DNA of 26,956 nt from positions 1-26,956 of the IMG/VR virus record IMGVR_UViG_3300047546_001169. One strand, given 5' to 3'. The number at the start of each line of letters is the position of its first letter. Position 1 is the stretch's first letter. The translations under genes and the position numbers were made by a program. The stretch comes from a virus. Shown piece by piece: positions 10,109-17,854 of this stretch. Under the pieces are notes generated by a model. That model had not been told where the DNA came from, searched no databases, and saw nothing but the letters and a program-made list of their open reading frames with translations.

Positions 10109-10945
10109 ATGGCTCTTTCTAAACTATTTGGTCGTGGCGTCGGTGCTGCCACTCGTCGTGGTGCTCCTACAGCGGGTAAAAATCGCTTGATGGCTGATCT
10201 TAGCGACGACGTCGTTAGCGAAACCAAGAGCGACCTTGCTCAAATGCGCAAGGCGTTGTCTGCCCGTGCTGCTGAAGCTGAAGACGACAAGCCCGGTGCT
10301 GCCCTGCGTCGTATAAGCGTGCAAGAAGCCGGTGGTAGGGCTGCGTTGCGTACCGGTAGTCGTGCAGGTGCTGTTGGCGCTGCCGGTGCTGGCGGTGTAG
10401 CTTTGGGCACGGCTGCTAGCGAGCGTGCTAACGAAACCCGTCGTCGTATGATGGAGGACGAAGAAGACAAGACGCCTAAGCGCGTTGCTGTTGCCTCTCG
10501 GACGATGGATGATGACGAGATGGACACCATCAAGAAGCGTCTTGATGAAGAAAAGAGCAAGCGTGAAGACAAGAAGGAGATGTCCTTCAAAGAAGCCTTT
10601 GCTGCTGCGCGTAAGGACGACAAAGCCACCTTCACGTGGCAGGGCAAGCGTTATACGACGGAGCTTGCCAAAGAAGGCCCGAAGCCGTCTGTGCGTGAAG
10701 GCAAGAATGAGAACATTGACGACGAAACCCGTGGTCGCGCTGAGATGAACAAGGGTGGTGTCGTGAAGAAGAAATATAGCATGGGTGGTGCTGCCATTCC
10801 TGTTGTGTATGCAGGTGCTAAGAAGCCGGTGAAGAGCATGCCCAATCCTGCTCTGGCTGCAAAGCGTCTGAATAAGCCTAAGCCTCCTGTTGTTGCAAAG
10901 ACAAAGATGGCTAAGGGTGGTGCTGTTAAAGGAAAGAAGAAATGA
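10109..10945 (+). CDS. virion-associated protein with KGG-repeat tail
   Basis: A 278-aa protein of low complexity. The N-terminus is basic (MALSKLFGRGVGAATRRGAP); an Ala/Gly-rich hydrophobic stretch (AGAVGAAGAGGVALGTAAS, about residues 86-104) is followed by charged helices, then SFKEAFAAARKDDKATFTWQ, a segment found in proteins of marine and freshwater podoviruses. The last 70 residues repeat MNKGGVVKKK, YSMGGAA and MAKGGAVKGKKK. A minor structural or internal virion protein is likely from its place in the late operon. Its stop overlaps the next start by 4 nt. Confidence 0.7.
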   Translation: MALSKLFGRGVGAATRRGAPTAGKNRLMADLSDDVVSETKSDLAQMRKALSARAAEAEDDKPGAALRRISVQEAGGRAALRTGSRAGAVGAAGAGGVALGTAASERANETRRRMMEDEEDKTPKRVAVASRTMDDDEMDTIKKRLDEEKSKREDKKEMSFKEAFAAARKDDKATFTWQGKRYTTELAKEGPKPSVREGKNENIDDETRGRAEMNKGGVVKKKYSMGGAAIPVVYAGAKKPVKSMPNPALAAKRLNKPKPPVVAKTKMAKGGAVKGKKK

Positions 10946-11169
10946 AAGCTTGTGCTGGATGTCCCAACCCCGCTGCCTGTGCCAAAGCAGGTAAGTGCAT
11001 GATGGCAGGTAAGAAGATGAACTATGGTGGTGCTGTCAAGCCTATGATGGCTAAGGGTGGCGCTGTTAAAAAGAAGCCTGCGGCGCTAGCTATCATGATT
11101 GCTATGCCTGCTAAGGGCAAGGGCAAGACGAAGATGGCTATGGGCGGTTGTGCCACTAAGAAGAAGTAA
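10942..11169 (+). CDS. 75-aa cysteine- and KGG-motif protein
   Basis: A 75-aa protein with an N-terminal cysteine cluster (CAGCPNPAACAKAGKC) that could bind metal, followed by NYGGAV, MAKGGAVKKK, a hydrophobic stretch (AALAIMIAMPA) and MAMGGCATKKK. The KGG motifs match those in the tail of the preceding 278-aa protein, so the two probably share a partner or arose by duplication. It overlaps the upstream gene by 4 nt. No enzymatic family is recognised. Confidence 0.7.
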   Translation: MKACAGCPNPAACAKAGKCMMAGKKMNYGGAVKPMMAKGGAVKKKPAALAIMIAMPAKGKGKTKMAMGGCATKKK

Positions 11170-11170
11170 A

Positions 11171-11575
11171 ATGGCTCTCATCAGCAAGCGTTCATGCCCC
11201 ATTGCGACTCAGGATGTTCATGTCAACCTGAAAAATCGCAATGAGGCTTTCAAGGAGTACGGATACGGACCTCCTGATCCCAACGCTGTAAACAAAGAGT
11301 TTTGGGATAAGAAGGCTAAGATGTACAACGCGCCTGTTTCTGAAATCAAGAACATGCGTTGTGGCAATTGTGCAGCCTTCATTCAAACGCCTTCGATGAT
11401 GAAATGCATCATCGGTGGATTGGAGAAAGATGAAAATGAAGGTGAATTGTCATATGATGAAGCCTTTGTTGAAGCTGCCGATTTGGGCTATTGCGACTTG
11501 TTTCAATTCACCTGTGCCGCTGCTCGTACATGCGACGCATGGAAGTCTGGTGGTCCGATAAAGAAGGATAAATGA
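11171..11575 (+). CDS. 134-aa cysteine-rich conserved phage protein
   Basis: The protein begins MALISKRSCPIATQDVHVNL and contains FWDKKAKMYNAP, then MRCGNCAAFIQTPSMMKC, DLGYCDLFQFTCAAARTCDAW and SGGPI. Seven of its cysteines fall in the last 80 residues with spacing that recalls small iron-sulfur or zinc proteins; similar proteins occur in late regions of aquatic podoviruses. The ATG at 11171 directly follows the upstream stop (TAAA-ATG) and gives the natural N-terminus; the frame is open 24 codons further up, but that part lies in the upstream gene and lacks a ribosome site. Confidence 0.8.
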   Translation: MALISKRSCPIATQDVHVNLKNRNEAFKEYGYGPPDPNAVNKEFWDKKAKMYNAPVSEIKNMRCGNCAAFIQTPSMMKCIIGGLEKDENEGELSYDEAFVEAADLGYCDLFQFTCAAARTCDAWKSGGPIKKDK

Positions 11576-11745
11576 TGGCTACGAAAATGACGCCTAAGCA
11601 ACAGGCTAAAGTTGGTAAAGTGATGGATGAGTTTAAAATGGGAACTCTTCATCAAGGAGCAGGTAAGAAGGCTCCGGTGGTAAAGAGTCAAAAGCAGGCA
11701 GTGGCTATTGCGCTGTCTCAGGCTCGTGGAATGAAGAAGAAGTAA
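11572..11745 (+). CDS. DUF6496 family protein
   Basis: A 57-aa protein: MMATKMTPKQQAKVGKVMDE, FKMGTLHQGAG, PVVKSQKQAVAIALSQAR and a lysine tail. This is the whole DUF6496 pattern (KVMxEFKxGxLHxG then PVVKxxKQAxAIALSxA), a short family found in many bacteria and phages and of unknown role. It begins with a 4-nt ATGA overlap with the upstream gene; a second ATG follows at once and could also serve. Confidence 0.85.
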   Translation: MMATKMTPKQQAKVGKVMDEFKMGTLHQGAGKKAPVVKSQKQAVAIALSQARGMKKK

Positions 11746-12984
11746 GTGTCAATAACGCACTATCCTGAACTTGTTCGCATTGCTCCCGACGGTAACACAA
11801 TTACTATCGGGGGCACTTCTGTTGACGCATTTGGTCGAGCAAGAACTTCAGCGCCCTTCACACTGTTTGACAGTCAAAATCGCTATGCAAAGAATGACAT
11901 GTTTAGCGAGTCAACAGCAACCGGTGGCGCTGTCTCTTATTTAGCAAACGAAAGTACGGTGGAGATGACGACAACAACGTCGTCAGGCTCTGAAGTAGTT
12001 CGTGAAAGCAAACGTGTGTTTCCTTATCAACCCGGCAAGTCGTTGTTGGTGTTGAACACGTTTGTCATGAGCGCTGCGCAAACAAACTTGCGTTGTCGCG
12101 TTGGTTATTTTTCTACACAAAACGGTGTCTTCTTTGAACGAAACAACTCCACGCTTAACATTGTCCGTCGCTCTTATGTTACGGGCAGCGTCGTTGATAC
12201 GGCTGTTGCTCAAAGCAGTTGGAATGGTGATAAGCTCGACGGTACAGGCGCAAGCGGATATACGCTCGACACGACAAAAGCACAAATCTTTTGGATGGAC
12301 TTCGAATGGCTAGGCGTCGGTAGCGTTCGCTGCGGCTTTGTCATCAACGGGCAATTTATTGTTGCTCATACATTCAATCACGCAAACTCGCTGTCCACCG
12401 TCTACATGACGACAGCCATCTTGCCCGTTCGCTATGAGATTACGAACACGGGAGCTACAGCGTCTGCTGGCAGCTTCAAGCAAATCTGCTCCACTGTCAT
12501 TTCTGAAGGCGGCTATGAGCGTAAGGTGGCTGTACAGACGGCGTCAATGACAGCATTAAATACGAACATTAGCACAAGCTGGATGCCGCTTGTTTCCATT
12601 CGACTTGATCCAACTCGACTCGACAGCGTCATCATCCCCGATGGATATAGCGTGCTGCCAACGTCGGCAAGTAGCGCTGTCTTTGAAGTGGCAATGTTTA
12701 AGAATGCTACGCTAACGTCTCCGTCATGGACGCAGACTACGAGCGACAATGTTGAATTTGATATTTCTGCCACCGCGCTCACTGGCGGTCATCTAATCTA
12801 TCACAACTTCACCATTGCATCAACTCAAACAGCCGGTACCACCAACAACGGTGGTGAATACAACTTTGACTTGCAACTGGGCAGAACTTTAGCAGGTGTT
12901 AGTGACATCTACACCATTGCGGTTAAAACGTTGTCGGGCACTCACAATGCCATTGGATCAATGTCTTTCTGGGATTTGACATGA
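11746..12984 (+). CDS. virion structural protein (FGRARxSxPFTLFDS type)
   Basis: A 412-aa mainly beta protein that starts with GTG directly after the upstream stop. Residues 26-46 carry DAFGRARTSAPFTLFDSQNR, a signature I associate with minor structural proteins of several aquatic phages; the rest is strand-rich with many Thr/Ser, consistent with a jelly-roll or fibre-like particle protein. No enzymatic motif is visible. Head decoration or tail-associated roles are possible. The stop overlaps the next start by 4 nt, coupling it to the 113-aa protein. Confidence 0.75.
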   Translation: MSITHYPELVRIAPDGNTITIGGTSVDAFGRARTSAPFTLFDSQNRYAKNDMFSESTATGGAVSYLANESTVEMTTTTSSGSEVVRESKRVFPYQPGKSLLVLNTFVMSAAQTNLRCRVGYFSTQNGVFFERNNSTLNIVRRSYVTGSVVDTAVAQSSWNGDKLDGTGASGYTLDTTKAQIFWMDFEWLGVGSVRCGFVINGQFIVAHTFNHANSLSTVYMTTAILPVRYEITNTGATASAGSFKQICSTVISEGGYERKVAVQTASMTALNTNISTSWMPLVSIRLDPTRLDSVIIPDGYSVLPTSASSAVFEVAMFKNATLTSPSWTQTTSDNVEFDISATALTGGHLIYHNFTIASTQTAGTTNNGGEYNFDLQLGRTLAGVSDIYTIAVKTLSGTHNAIGSMSFWDLT

Positions 12985-13322
12985 CGACAAACAAGACACG
13001 CTCTGTAGCATTGGTGTTGACAACAAGTCCGCAGGACATTTATGTTGTTCCTGCTGCGTTTAAGTCAGAAGTTGACAGCATCCTTGTTTCCAACGGCAGC
13101 GACTCTAATGTTCGTGTCACGCTGCAATGGTATAGCGCTGTTAACACGACGTCATACGACATCATGGATGCTGTGGAACTAAAGCCGCGCAGCATTCTCC
13201 AAATCACCAACCCGTTGTTCCTTGACAGGAACGATAAGATAACGGGCTTTGCCACTGTCGGCAGCAGCGCTATTACGGTGACGGTGAGGACGCAAGAAAA
13301 CTTTGGTAATTACACATCATGA
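12981..13322 (+). CDS. 113-aa small beta-rich virion protein
   Basis: A 113-aa protein (MTTNKTRSVALVLTTSPQDI, IYVVPAAFKSEVDSILVSNG, VRTQENFGNYTS) predicted to be a single beta-sandwich with alternating hydrophobic residues. It overlaps the genes on both sides by 4 nt and lies directly before the terminase small subunit. Small proteins of this pattern often sit on the capsid or connect fibres. A specific assignment is not possible. Confidence 0.7.
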   Translation: MTTNKTRSVALVLTTSPQDIYVVPAAFKSEVDSILVSNGSDSNVRVTLQWYSAVNTTSYDIMDAVELKPRSILQITNPLFLDRNDKITGFATVGSSAITVTVRTQENFGNYTS

Positions 13323-13687
13323 AAAAAGAACTTAACGAACAGCAACGCAAATTCATCGAAGCTTTGTTGGGCGAAGCCAATGGTAGCCCCGTTCGCGCCA
13401 AAGAAATGGCAGGCTATAGCAAGAACTATCCGACCAAGGAGTTGATGTCTACGCTGAAAGAGCACATCATCGAAGCTACGCAGCTATACATTGCCATGCA
13501 TGCGCCGAAAGCGGCAATGGCTGTTATCGGTGGCATTGACGATCCGACGGAGTTGGGCATCAAAGAAAAGCTTGCGGCTGCGAAAGATTTGCTTGATCGG
13601 GCCGGTGTTGTCAAAACCGAAAAGCTTGAGGTACAATCTAGCGGTGGCATTATGATATTGCCTCCGAAAGAAGCTTCAGCGGAGTAA
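13319..13687 (+). CDS. terS: terminase small subunit
   Basis: A 122-aa protein. MKKELNEQQRKFIEALLGEA, VRAKEMAGYS and a following helical region form the DNA-binding helix-turn-helix domain of phage small terminases; the oligomerisation helices follow (PKAAMAVIGGIDDPTELGIK, KLAAAKDLLDRAGVVK). The C-terminal tail is short. The small subunit recognises viral DNA and hands it to the large subunit encoded 280 nt downstream. It overlaps the upstream gene by 4 nt. Length and motif order are normal. Confidence 0.85.
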   Translation: MKKELNEQQRKFIEALLGEANGSPVRAKEMAGYSKNYPTKELMSTLKEHIIEATQLYIAMHAPKAAMAVIGGIDDPTELGIKEKLAAAKDLLDRAGVVKTEKLEVQSSGGIMILPPKEASAE

Positions 13688-14143
13688 ATGAGAGAACATT
13701 TGGGCAGTTGGCTGCTTCCGCAGCCTGTTCGCACTAAAGAATATGTAAGGGTGCCGAAGCTCAATCCATACGGCAGGGTTCCTTTCGGCTATAAAATTGA
13801 CCCAGATGATCCAGATTGGTACGTTCCTATTCCTCATGAGCTTGATGCGCTTAAACTGGCAACAAAGTATTGCGCACGATATAGCTTCAGACAGGTTGCC
13901 GCATGGCTTACAAAGCAAACCGGCAGACCTATATCGCCTGATGGACTTAGAAAGCGCATAAGGGATGACAGACGACGTAAAAATCGCAGAAATTTCTATC
14001 TCGCCCTTGCAGCCAGATACAAAGACGCGCTCGAAAAGGCGAAGTCCTACGAAGAAACGCTCGGCAGGCAAGAGCGCACCGTCTTCTTCGACGAAGAACC
14101 CTACATCAGTCTCTACGAGCGACATCCAATACCCGACCGTTGA
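13688..14143 (+). CDS. terminase-associated HTH protein
   Basis: A 151-aa protein between the two terminase subunits. It contains NPYGRVPFGYKIDPDDPDWY, then IPHELDALKLATKYCARYS and FRQVAAWLTKQTGRPISPDG followed by LRKRIRDDRRRKN, which together look like a recombinase- or resolvase-type helix-turn-helix without the catalytic domain. Homologues with this layout lie next to terminase genes in many phages, so a packaging or DNA-binding role is likely. Its last 179 nt overlap the terminase large subunit gene in another frame. Confidence 0.82.
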   Translation: MREHLGSWLLPQPVRTKEYVRVPKLNPYGRVPFGYKIDPDDPDWYVPIPHELDALKLATKYCARYSFRQVAAWLTKQTGRPISPDGLRKRIRDDRRRKNRRNFYLALAARYKDALEKAKSYEETLGRQERTVFFDEEPYISLYERHPIPDR

Positions 14144-15542
14144 GATTGAAAATGTAATTTTTAAGCCTAACGTCGGCCCTCAGACAGCGTTTTTGGCTGC
14201 TGCTGAGCGCGAAGTGCTGTACGGTGGTGCTGCTGGAGGTGGTAAAAGCTACGCTATGCTGGCTGATCCGCTTCGCTACATCACCCATCCGCAGTTTTCA
14301 GGACTACTTTTGCGTCACACCACCGAAGAACTTCGTGAACTGGTATGGAAGTCGCAGGAGATATACCCCAAAATCATCCCCGGCATCAAATGGAGCGAGC
14401 GAAAGTTCCAATGGGAGGTGCCGGGTGGTGGCAGATTATGGATGTCCTACCTTGATCGGGACGAAGACGTACTGCGCTATCAGGGTTTGTCGTTTAGCTG
14501 GATTGGTTTTGACGAATTGACGCAGTGGGCTACCCCGTTTGCGTGGAACTACATGCGTTCTCGTCTGCGTACAGCCGCCCCAGACCTGCCGGTGTACATG
14601 AGAGCGTCTACAAACCCCGGAAATAAGGGGCATGCGTGGGTGAAGAAGATGTTTATCGATCCCGCCCCACCCGGAGATGCGTTCTGGGCCACCGATATTG
14701 AGACGGGTGAGACGATGACCTACCCCGAAGGTCATAGTAAGCAGGGGCAACCTCTTTTCAAGCGTCGTTTCATCCCTGCTCGACTCGCTGACAACCCATA
14801 TCTGACCAAATCGGGTGATTATGAGACAATGCTGCTTTCGTTGCCGGAGCATCAGCGCCGACAACTGCTAGAAGGAGACTGGGATGTCGCTGAAGGTGCC
14901 GCTTTCTCGGAATTTAAGCGTTCAATTCACGTTGTTGAGCCTTATTCTATTCCCTCTGACTGGGCTAGGTTTCGTGCTTGTGACTATGGCTATGGGAGTT
15001 TCACTGCTGTTCTGTGGTTTGCTGTGGCACCTGACGAGTCTCTTGTCGTTTATCGCGAACTTTATGTTACAAAGGTGCTTGCCGAAGATTTGGCAGACAT
15101 GATTTTGAATATTGAGTCGGGTGAGCGTATTCGATATGGTGTTTTGGATAGTTCATGCTGGCACCGGCGCGGGGATACCGGTCCATCTATTGCCGAGCGA
15201 ATGATTGTTAAAGGGTGCAAGTGGCGGCCATCGGATCGAAGCGCTGGTAGTCGTATTGCCGGTAAGAATGAGATACATCGTCGTCTACAAATTGACCCGT
15301 ATACCAATCATCCGCGCATGACCATCTTCGAAAACTGCACACAACTCATTGCAGATTTGCCAACTATTCCGTTGGATAAGAGCAATCCTGAAGATATTGA
15401 TACTAAGGTGAAAAATGACCATACCTATGACGCCCTGCGTTATGGTGTAATGAGTCGCCCGCGAAGCGCTAGTATCTTTGATTTTGACCCATCTAAGCAA
15501 TCGCGTGGTATAACCGCAGTTGATCAAGTTTTCGGCTATTAA
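13965..15542 (+). CDS. terL: terminase large subunit
   Basis: A 525-aa packaging motor with ATPase and nuclease domains. Walker A GGAAGGGKS (87-95), Walker B SWIGFDE (178-184), coupling motif STNPG (215-219). The RNase H-like nuclease follows with RACDYGYG (D340), GVLDSS (D395) and KNDHTYDALRYG (D485, D489). The only in-frame start upstream of Walker A is the ATG at 13965, so residues 1-60, a basic Ser/Thr/Lys-rich tail, are encoded in antiphase with the preceding gene. It has only a close AAGG ahead of the ATG, suggesting coupling. It cuts and pumps viral DNA into the head through the portal. Confidence 0.95.
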   Translation: MTDDVKIAEISISPLQPDTKTRSKRRSPTKKRSAGKSAPSSSTKNPTSVSTSDIQYPTVEIENVIFKPNVGPQTAFLAAAEREVLYGGAAGGGKSYAMLADPLRYITHPQFSGLLLRHTTEELRELVWKSQEIYPKIIPGIKWSERKFQWEVPGGGRLWMSYLDRDEDVLRYQGLSFSWIGFDELTQWATPFAWNYMRSRLRTAAPDLPVYMRASTNPGNKGHAWVKKMFIDPAPPGDAFWATDIETGETMTYPEGHSKQGQPLFKRRFIPARLADNPYLTKSGDYETMLLSLPEHQRRQLLEGDWDVAEGAAFSEFKRSIHVVEPYSIPSDWARFRACDYGYGSFTAVLWFAVAPDESLVVYRELYVTKVLAEDLADMILNIESGERIRYGVLDSSCWHRRGDTGPSIAERMIVKGCKWRPSDRSAGSRIAGKNEIHRRLQIDPYTNHPRMTIFENCTQLIADLPTIPLDKSNPEDIDTKVKNDHTYDALRYGVMSRPRSASIFDFDPSKQSRGITAVDQVFGY

Positions 15543-15554
15543 TAAGGAAACAAT

Positions 15555-17633
15555 ATGGCTATTCGTGACGATAAAAATTTCATCGATGACAAAGCCGTCG
15601 CCCTACCGGACGATAGCGGCGAAAACACCTTTGCCGGTGGCGGGCTTATCGACTTCGTAAAAGAACGATATAGCCGTTCTAAGCAGGCTCGTCGCTATGA
15701 CGAAGAGCGTTGGTTGCGTGCCTATCGCAACTATCGTGGCATCTACGGTCCCGATATGAAGTTCACCGAGACTGAGAAGTCTCGCGTCTTCATCAAGGTG
15801 ACCAAGACGAAAGTGCTTGCCGCATACGGTCAAATCATTGACGTCTTGTTCTCTGGTAACAAGTTTCCGCTGTCTGTCGATCCGACGCCACAGCCCATCG
15901 GTGTAGCCGAACACGTTCACATCGACGTTGCCGAAGAACAAAAGAAGACGGCTGGACAGCCCTCATCTCCTTCATTCGAACCCGGTAAGGCATTGCCTCC
16001 GGGCACGCGCATTAGCGATCTGTTGGGGTCGATGAAGAATGCGTTCAAGGGATTGAACGTCAAAGAAGGCGCAGGCAAGTTGCCGACGCAAATCACCTTC
16101 TCGCCTGCTCAGGTTTCTGCGCGGAAGATGGACAAGAAGATTCGCGATCAGCTTGATGAGAGCCGCGCCACCACGCATCTGCGTTCCACCGCGTTCGAAT
16201 GTGCCCTCTTCGGCACGGGTGTGATGAAGGGACCATTTGCAATTGACAAAGAATATCCCCGTTGGGAAGACGGCAAGTATAAGCCAATTATGAAGACGAT
16301 GCCAAAGGCTGAGCATGTCAGCGTTTGGAATAGCTATGTTGACCCTGACGCAAACAACATTGAAGAGTCATCTTATTTCATTGAGCGTCACAAGCTTAGC
16401 AAGACTAAGCTGCTCGAACTCAAGCGTCGTCCGATGTTTCGCAAGAGCGTCATTGATGCGCTCATTCAAGATGGGCCAAACTACACCAAAGAGTATTGGG
16501 AAGACGACCTGAGCGACTACGAACCCAACATGGGCGTCGAGCGTTGGGAAGTGTTGGAATATTGGGGTGCTGTTGATATCAAGATGTTGCAAGACAACGA
16601 CATCGACATCCCCAAAGAGTTTGAGGACAGCGTTGAATTGCAGGCAAACATTTGGTTCAGCGGTGGCAAGATCATACGACTTGTCCTCAATCCTTTTAAG
16701 CCTGCTCGCATTCCGTACTACGTGGTGCCGTATGAGCTAAATCCGTATTCGATGTTTGGCGTTGGCGTTGCCGAGAATATGGACGACACCCAAACGTTGA
16801 TGAACGGCTTCATGCGACTCGCTGTAGACAATGCCATTCTGTCGGGCAATCTCGTCTTTGAAATCGATGAAACCAATCTCGTTCCGGGTCAGGACATGAA
16901 TGTCTACCCCGGCAAGGTGTTCCGTCGTCAAGGTGGTGCTCCGGGTCAGGCTCTGTTTGGAACGTCGTTCCCCAATGTCGCACAGAGCAATCTGCAACTG
17001 TTCGATAAAGCTCGTGTACTTGCTGATGAATCCACCGGCATGCCGTCATTTGCTCACGGACAGACTGGTGTAAGCGGCGTTGGTCGCACCTCATCCGGCA
17101 TCTCAATGCTGATGAATGCTGCGTCTATCAACATTAAAACCGTCGTCAAGAATATGGACGACTATTTGTTGCGCCCACTGGGAGAAGCATTCTTTAGCTT
17201 TAATATGCAATTCGATCCTGATCCCGACATCGTTGGCGATTTGGAAGTGAATGCTCGCGGCACTGAGTCTTTGATGGCTAACGAAGTGCGCAGTCAGCGT
17301 CTGTTGCAATTCTTGCAGGTGGTGCAGAATCCGGTGTTGGCTCCGTTTGCTAAGCTGCCTTATATTGTTAAGGAAATTGCCAAGTCAATGGATTTGGACC
17401 CCGAACTTGTTTCTAATGATATGGAAGAGGCGGCTAAGCAAGCCATCTTGTTGCAGCGTATGCAGCCGCCTGCTCCGGCTATGCCGGGTGCTGCGCCGGG
17501 TGGTGAACAGCCTTTGCCGGTGTCTGACACAAGCGGTGGTGGTGGTGGTAACATTGGCGTTGGCAGCGCTCCTGTTCCGGGTGAGCAAGGCTTTAGCGCT
17601 GCGCCCCCGCAACAACGACCCCCGATGCAATGA
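15555..17633 (+). CDS. portal protein
   Basis: A 692-aa protein, long as is usual for podoviral portals. Near the N-terminus it reads RYDEERWLRAYRNYRGIYGP and FIKVTKTKVLAAYGQIIDVL, typical of portals in this phage group; the core includes PFKPARIPYYVVPYELNPYS and GISMLMNAAS. The C-terminal 60 residues are Pro/Gly-rich and probably disordered. The portal dodecamer forms the DNA channel and binds the terminase. Start at an ATG with an AAGGAAAC ribosome site 12 nt after the terminase gene. The stop overlaps the next start by 4 nt. Confidence 0.92.
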   Translation: MAIRDDKNFIDDKAVALPDDSGENTFAGGGLIDFVKERYSRSKQARRYDEERWLRAYRNYRGIYGPDMKFTETEKSRVFIKVTKTKVLAAYGQIIDVLFSGNKFPLSVDPTPQPIGVAEHVHIDVAEEQKKTAGQPSSPSFEPGKALPPGTRISDLLGSMKNAFKGLNVKEGAGKLPTQITFSPAQVSARKMDKKIRDQLDESRATTHLRSTAFECALFGTGVMKGPFAIDKEYPRWEDGKYKPIMKTMPKAEHVSVWNSYVDPDANNIEESSYFIERHKLSKTKLLELKRRPMFRKSVIDALIQDGPNYTKEYWEDDLSDYEPNMGVERWEVLEYWGAVDIKMLQDNDIDIPKEFEDSVELQANIWFSGGKIIRLVLNPFKPARIPYYVVPYELNPYSMFGVGVAENMDDTQTLMNGFMRLAVDNAILSGNLVFEIDETNLVPGQDMNVYPGKVFRRQGGAPGQALFGTSFPNVAQSNLQLFDKARVLADESTGMPSFAHGQTGVSGVGRTSSGISMLMNAASINIKTVVKNMDDYLLRPLGEAFFSFNMQFDPDPDIVGDLEVNARGTESLMANEVRSQRLLQFLQVVQNPVLAPFAKLPYIVKEIAKSMDLDPELVSNDMEEAAKQAILLQRMQPPAPAMPGAAPGGEQPLPVSDTSGGGGGNIGVGSAPVPGEQGFSAAPPQQRPPMQ

Positions 17634-17854
17634 AAGAAAAGCAATATCTCGCCAAACTCGGTACTCTGACGCAATACCATCAATGGGAAGCGTTTATGGA
17701 AATGCTCAATGCTCATATGGATAATCATCAGCGAAAACTTGAGCAGGCGTCAGAGGTGACAGAGCTATATAGAGCACAAGGTGCCATCATGGCGCTAAAA
17801 GCGCTCACAAAACTGAAGGACGAAATCAATGGGCTTCGGAAAGAAACGCAGTAG
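17630..17854 (+). CDS. 74-aa coiled-coil protein
   Basis: A 74-aa protein that is almost entirely helical (MKEKQYLAKLGTLTQYHQWE ... LKALTKLKDEINGLRKETQ), with heptad-like spacing. It overlaps the portal gene by 4 nt and the next gene by 26 nt. Similar small helical proteins follow portal genes in other podoviruses; the role is not known. It might assist portal assembly. Confidence 0.72.
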   Translation: MKEKQYLAKLGTLTQYHQWEAFMEMLNAHMDNHQRKLEQASEVTELYRAQGAIMALKALTKLKDEINGLRKETQ

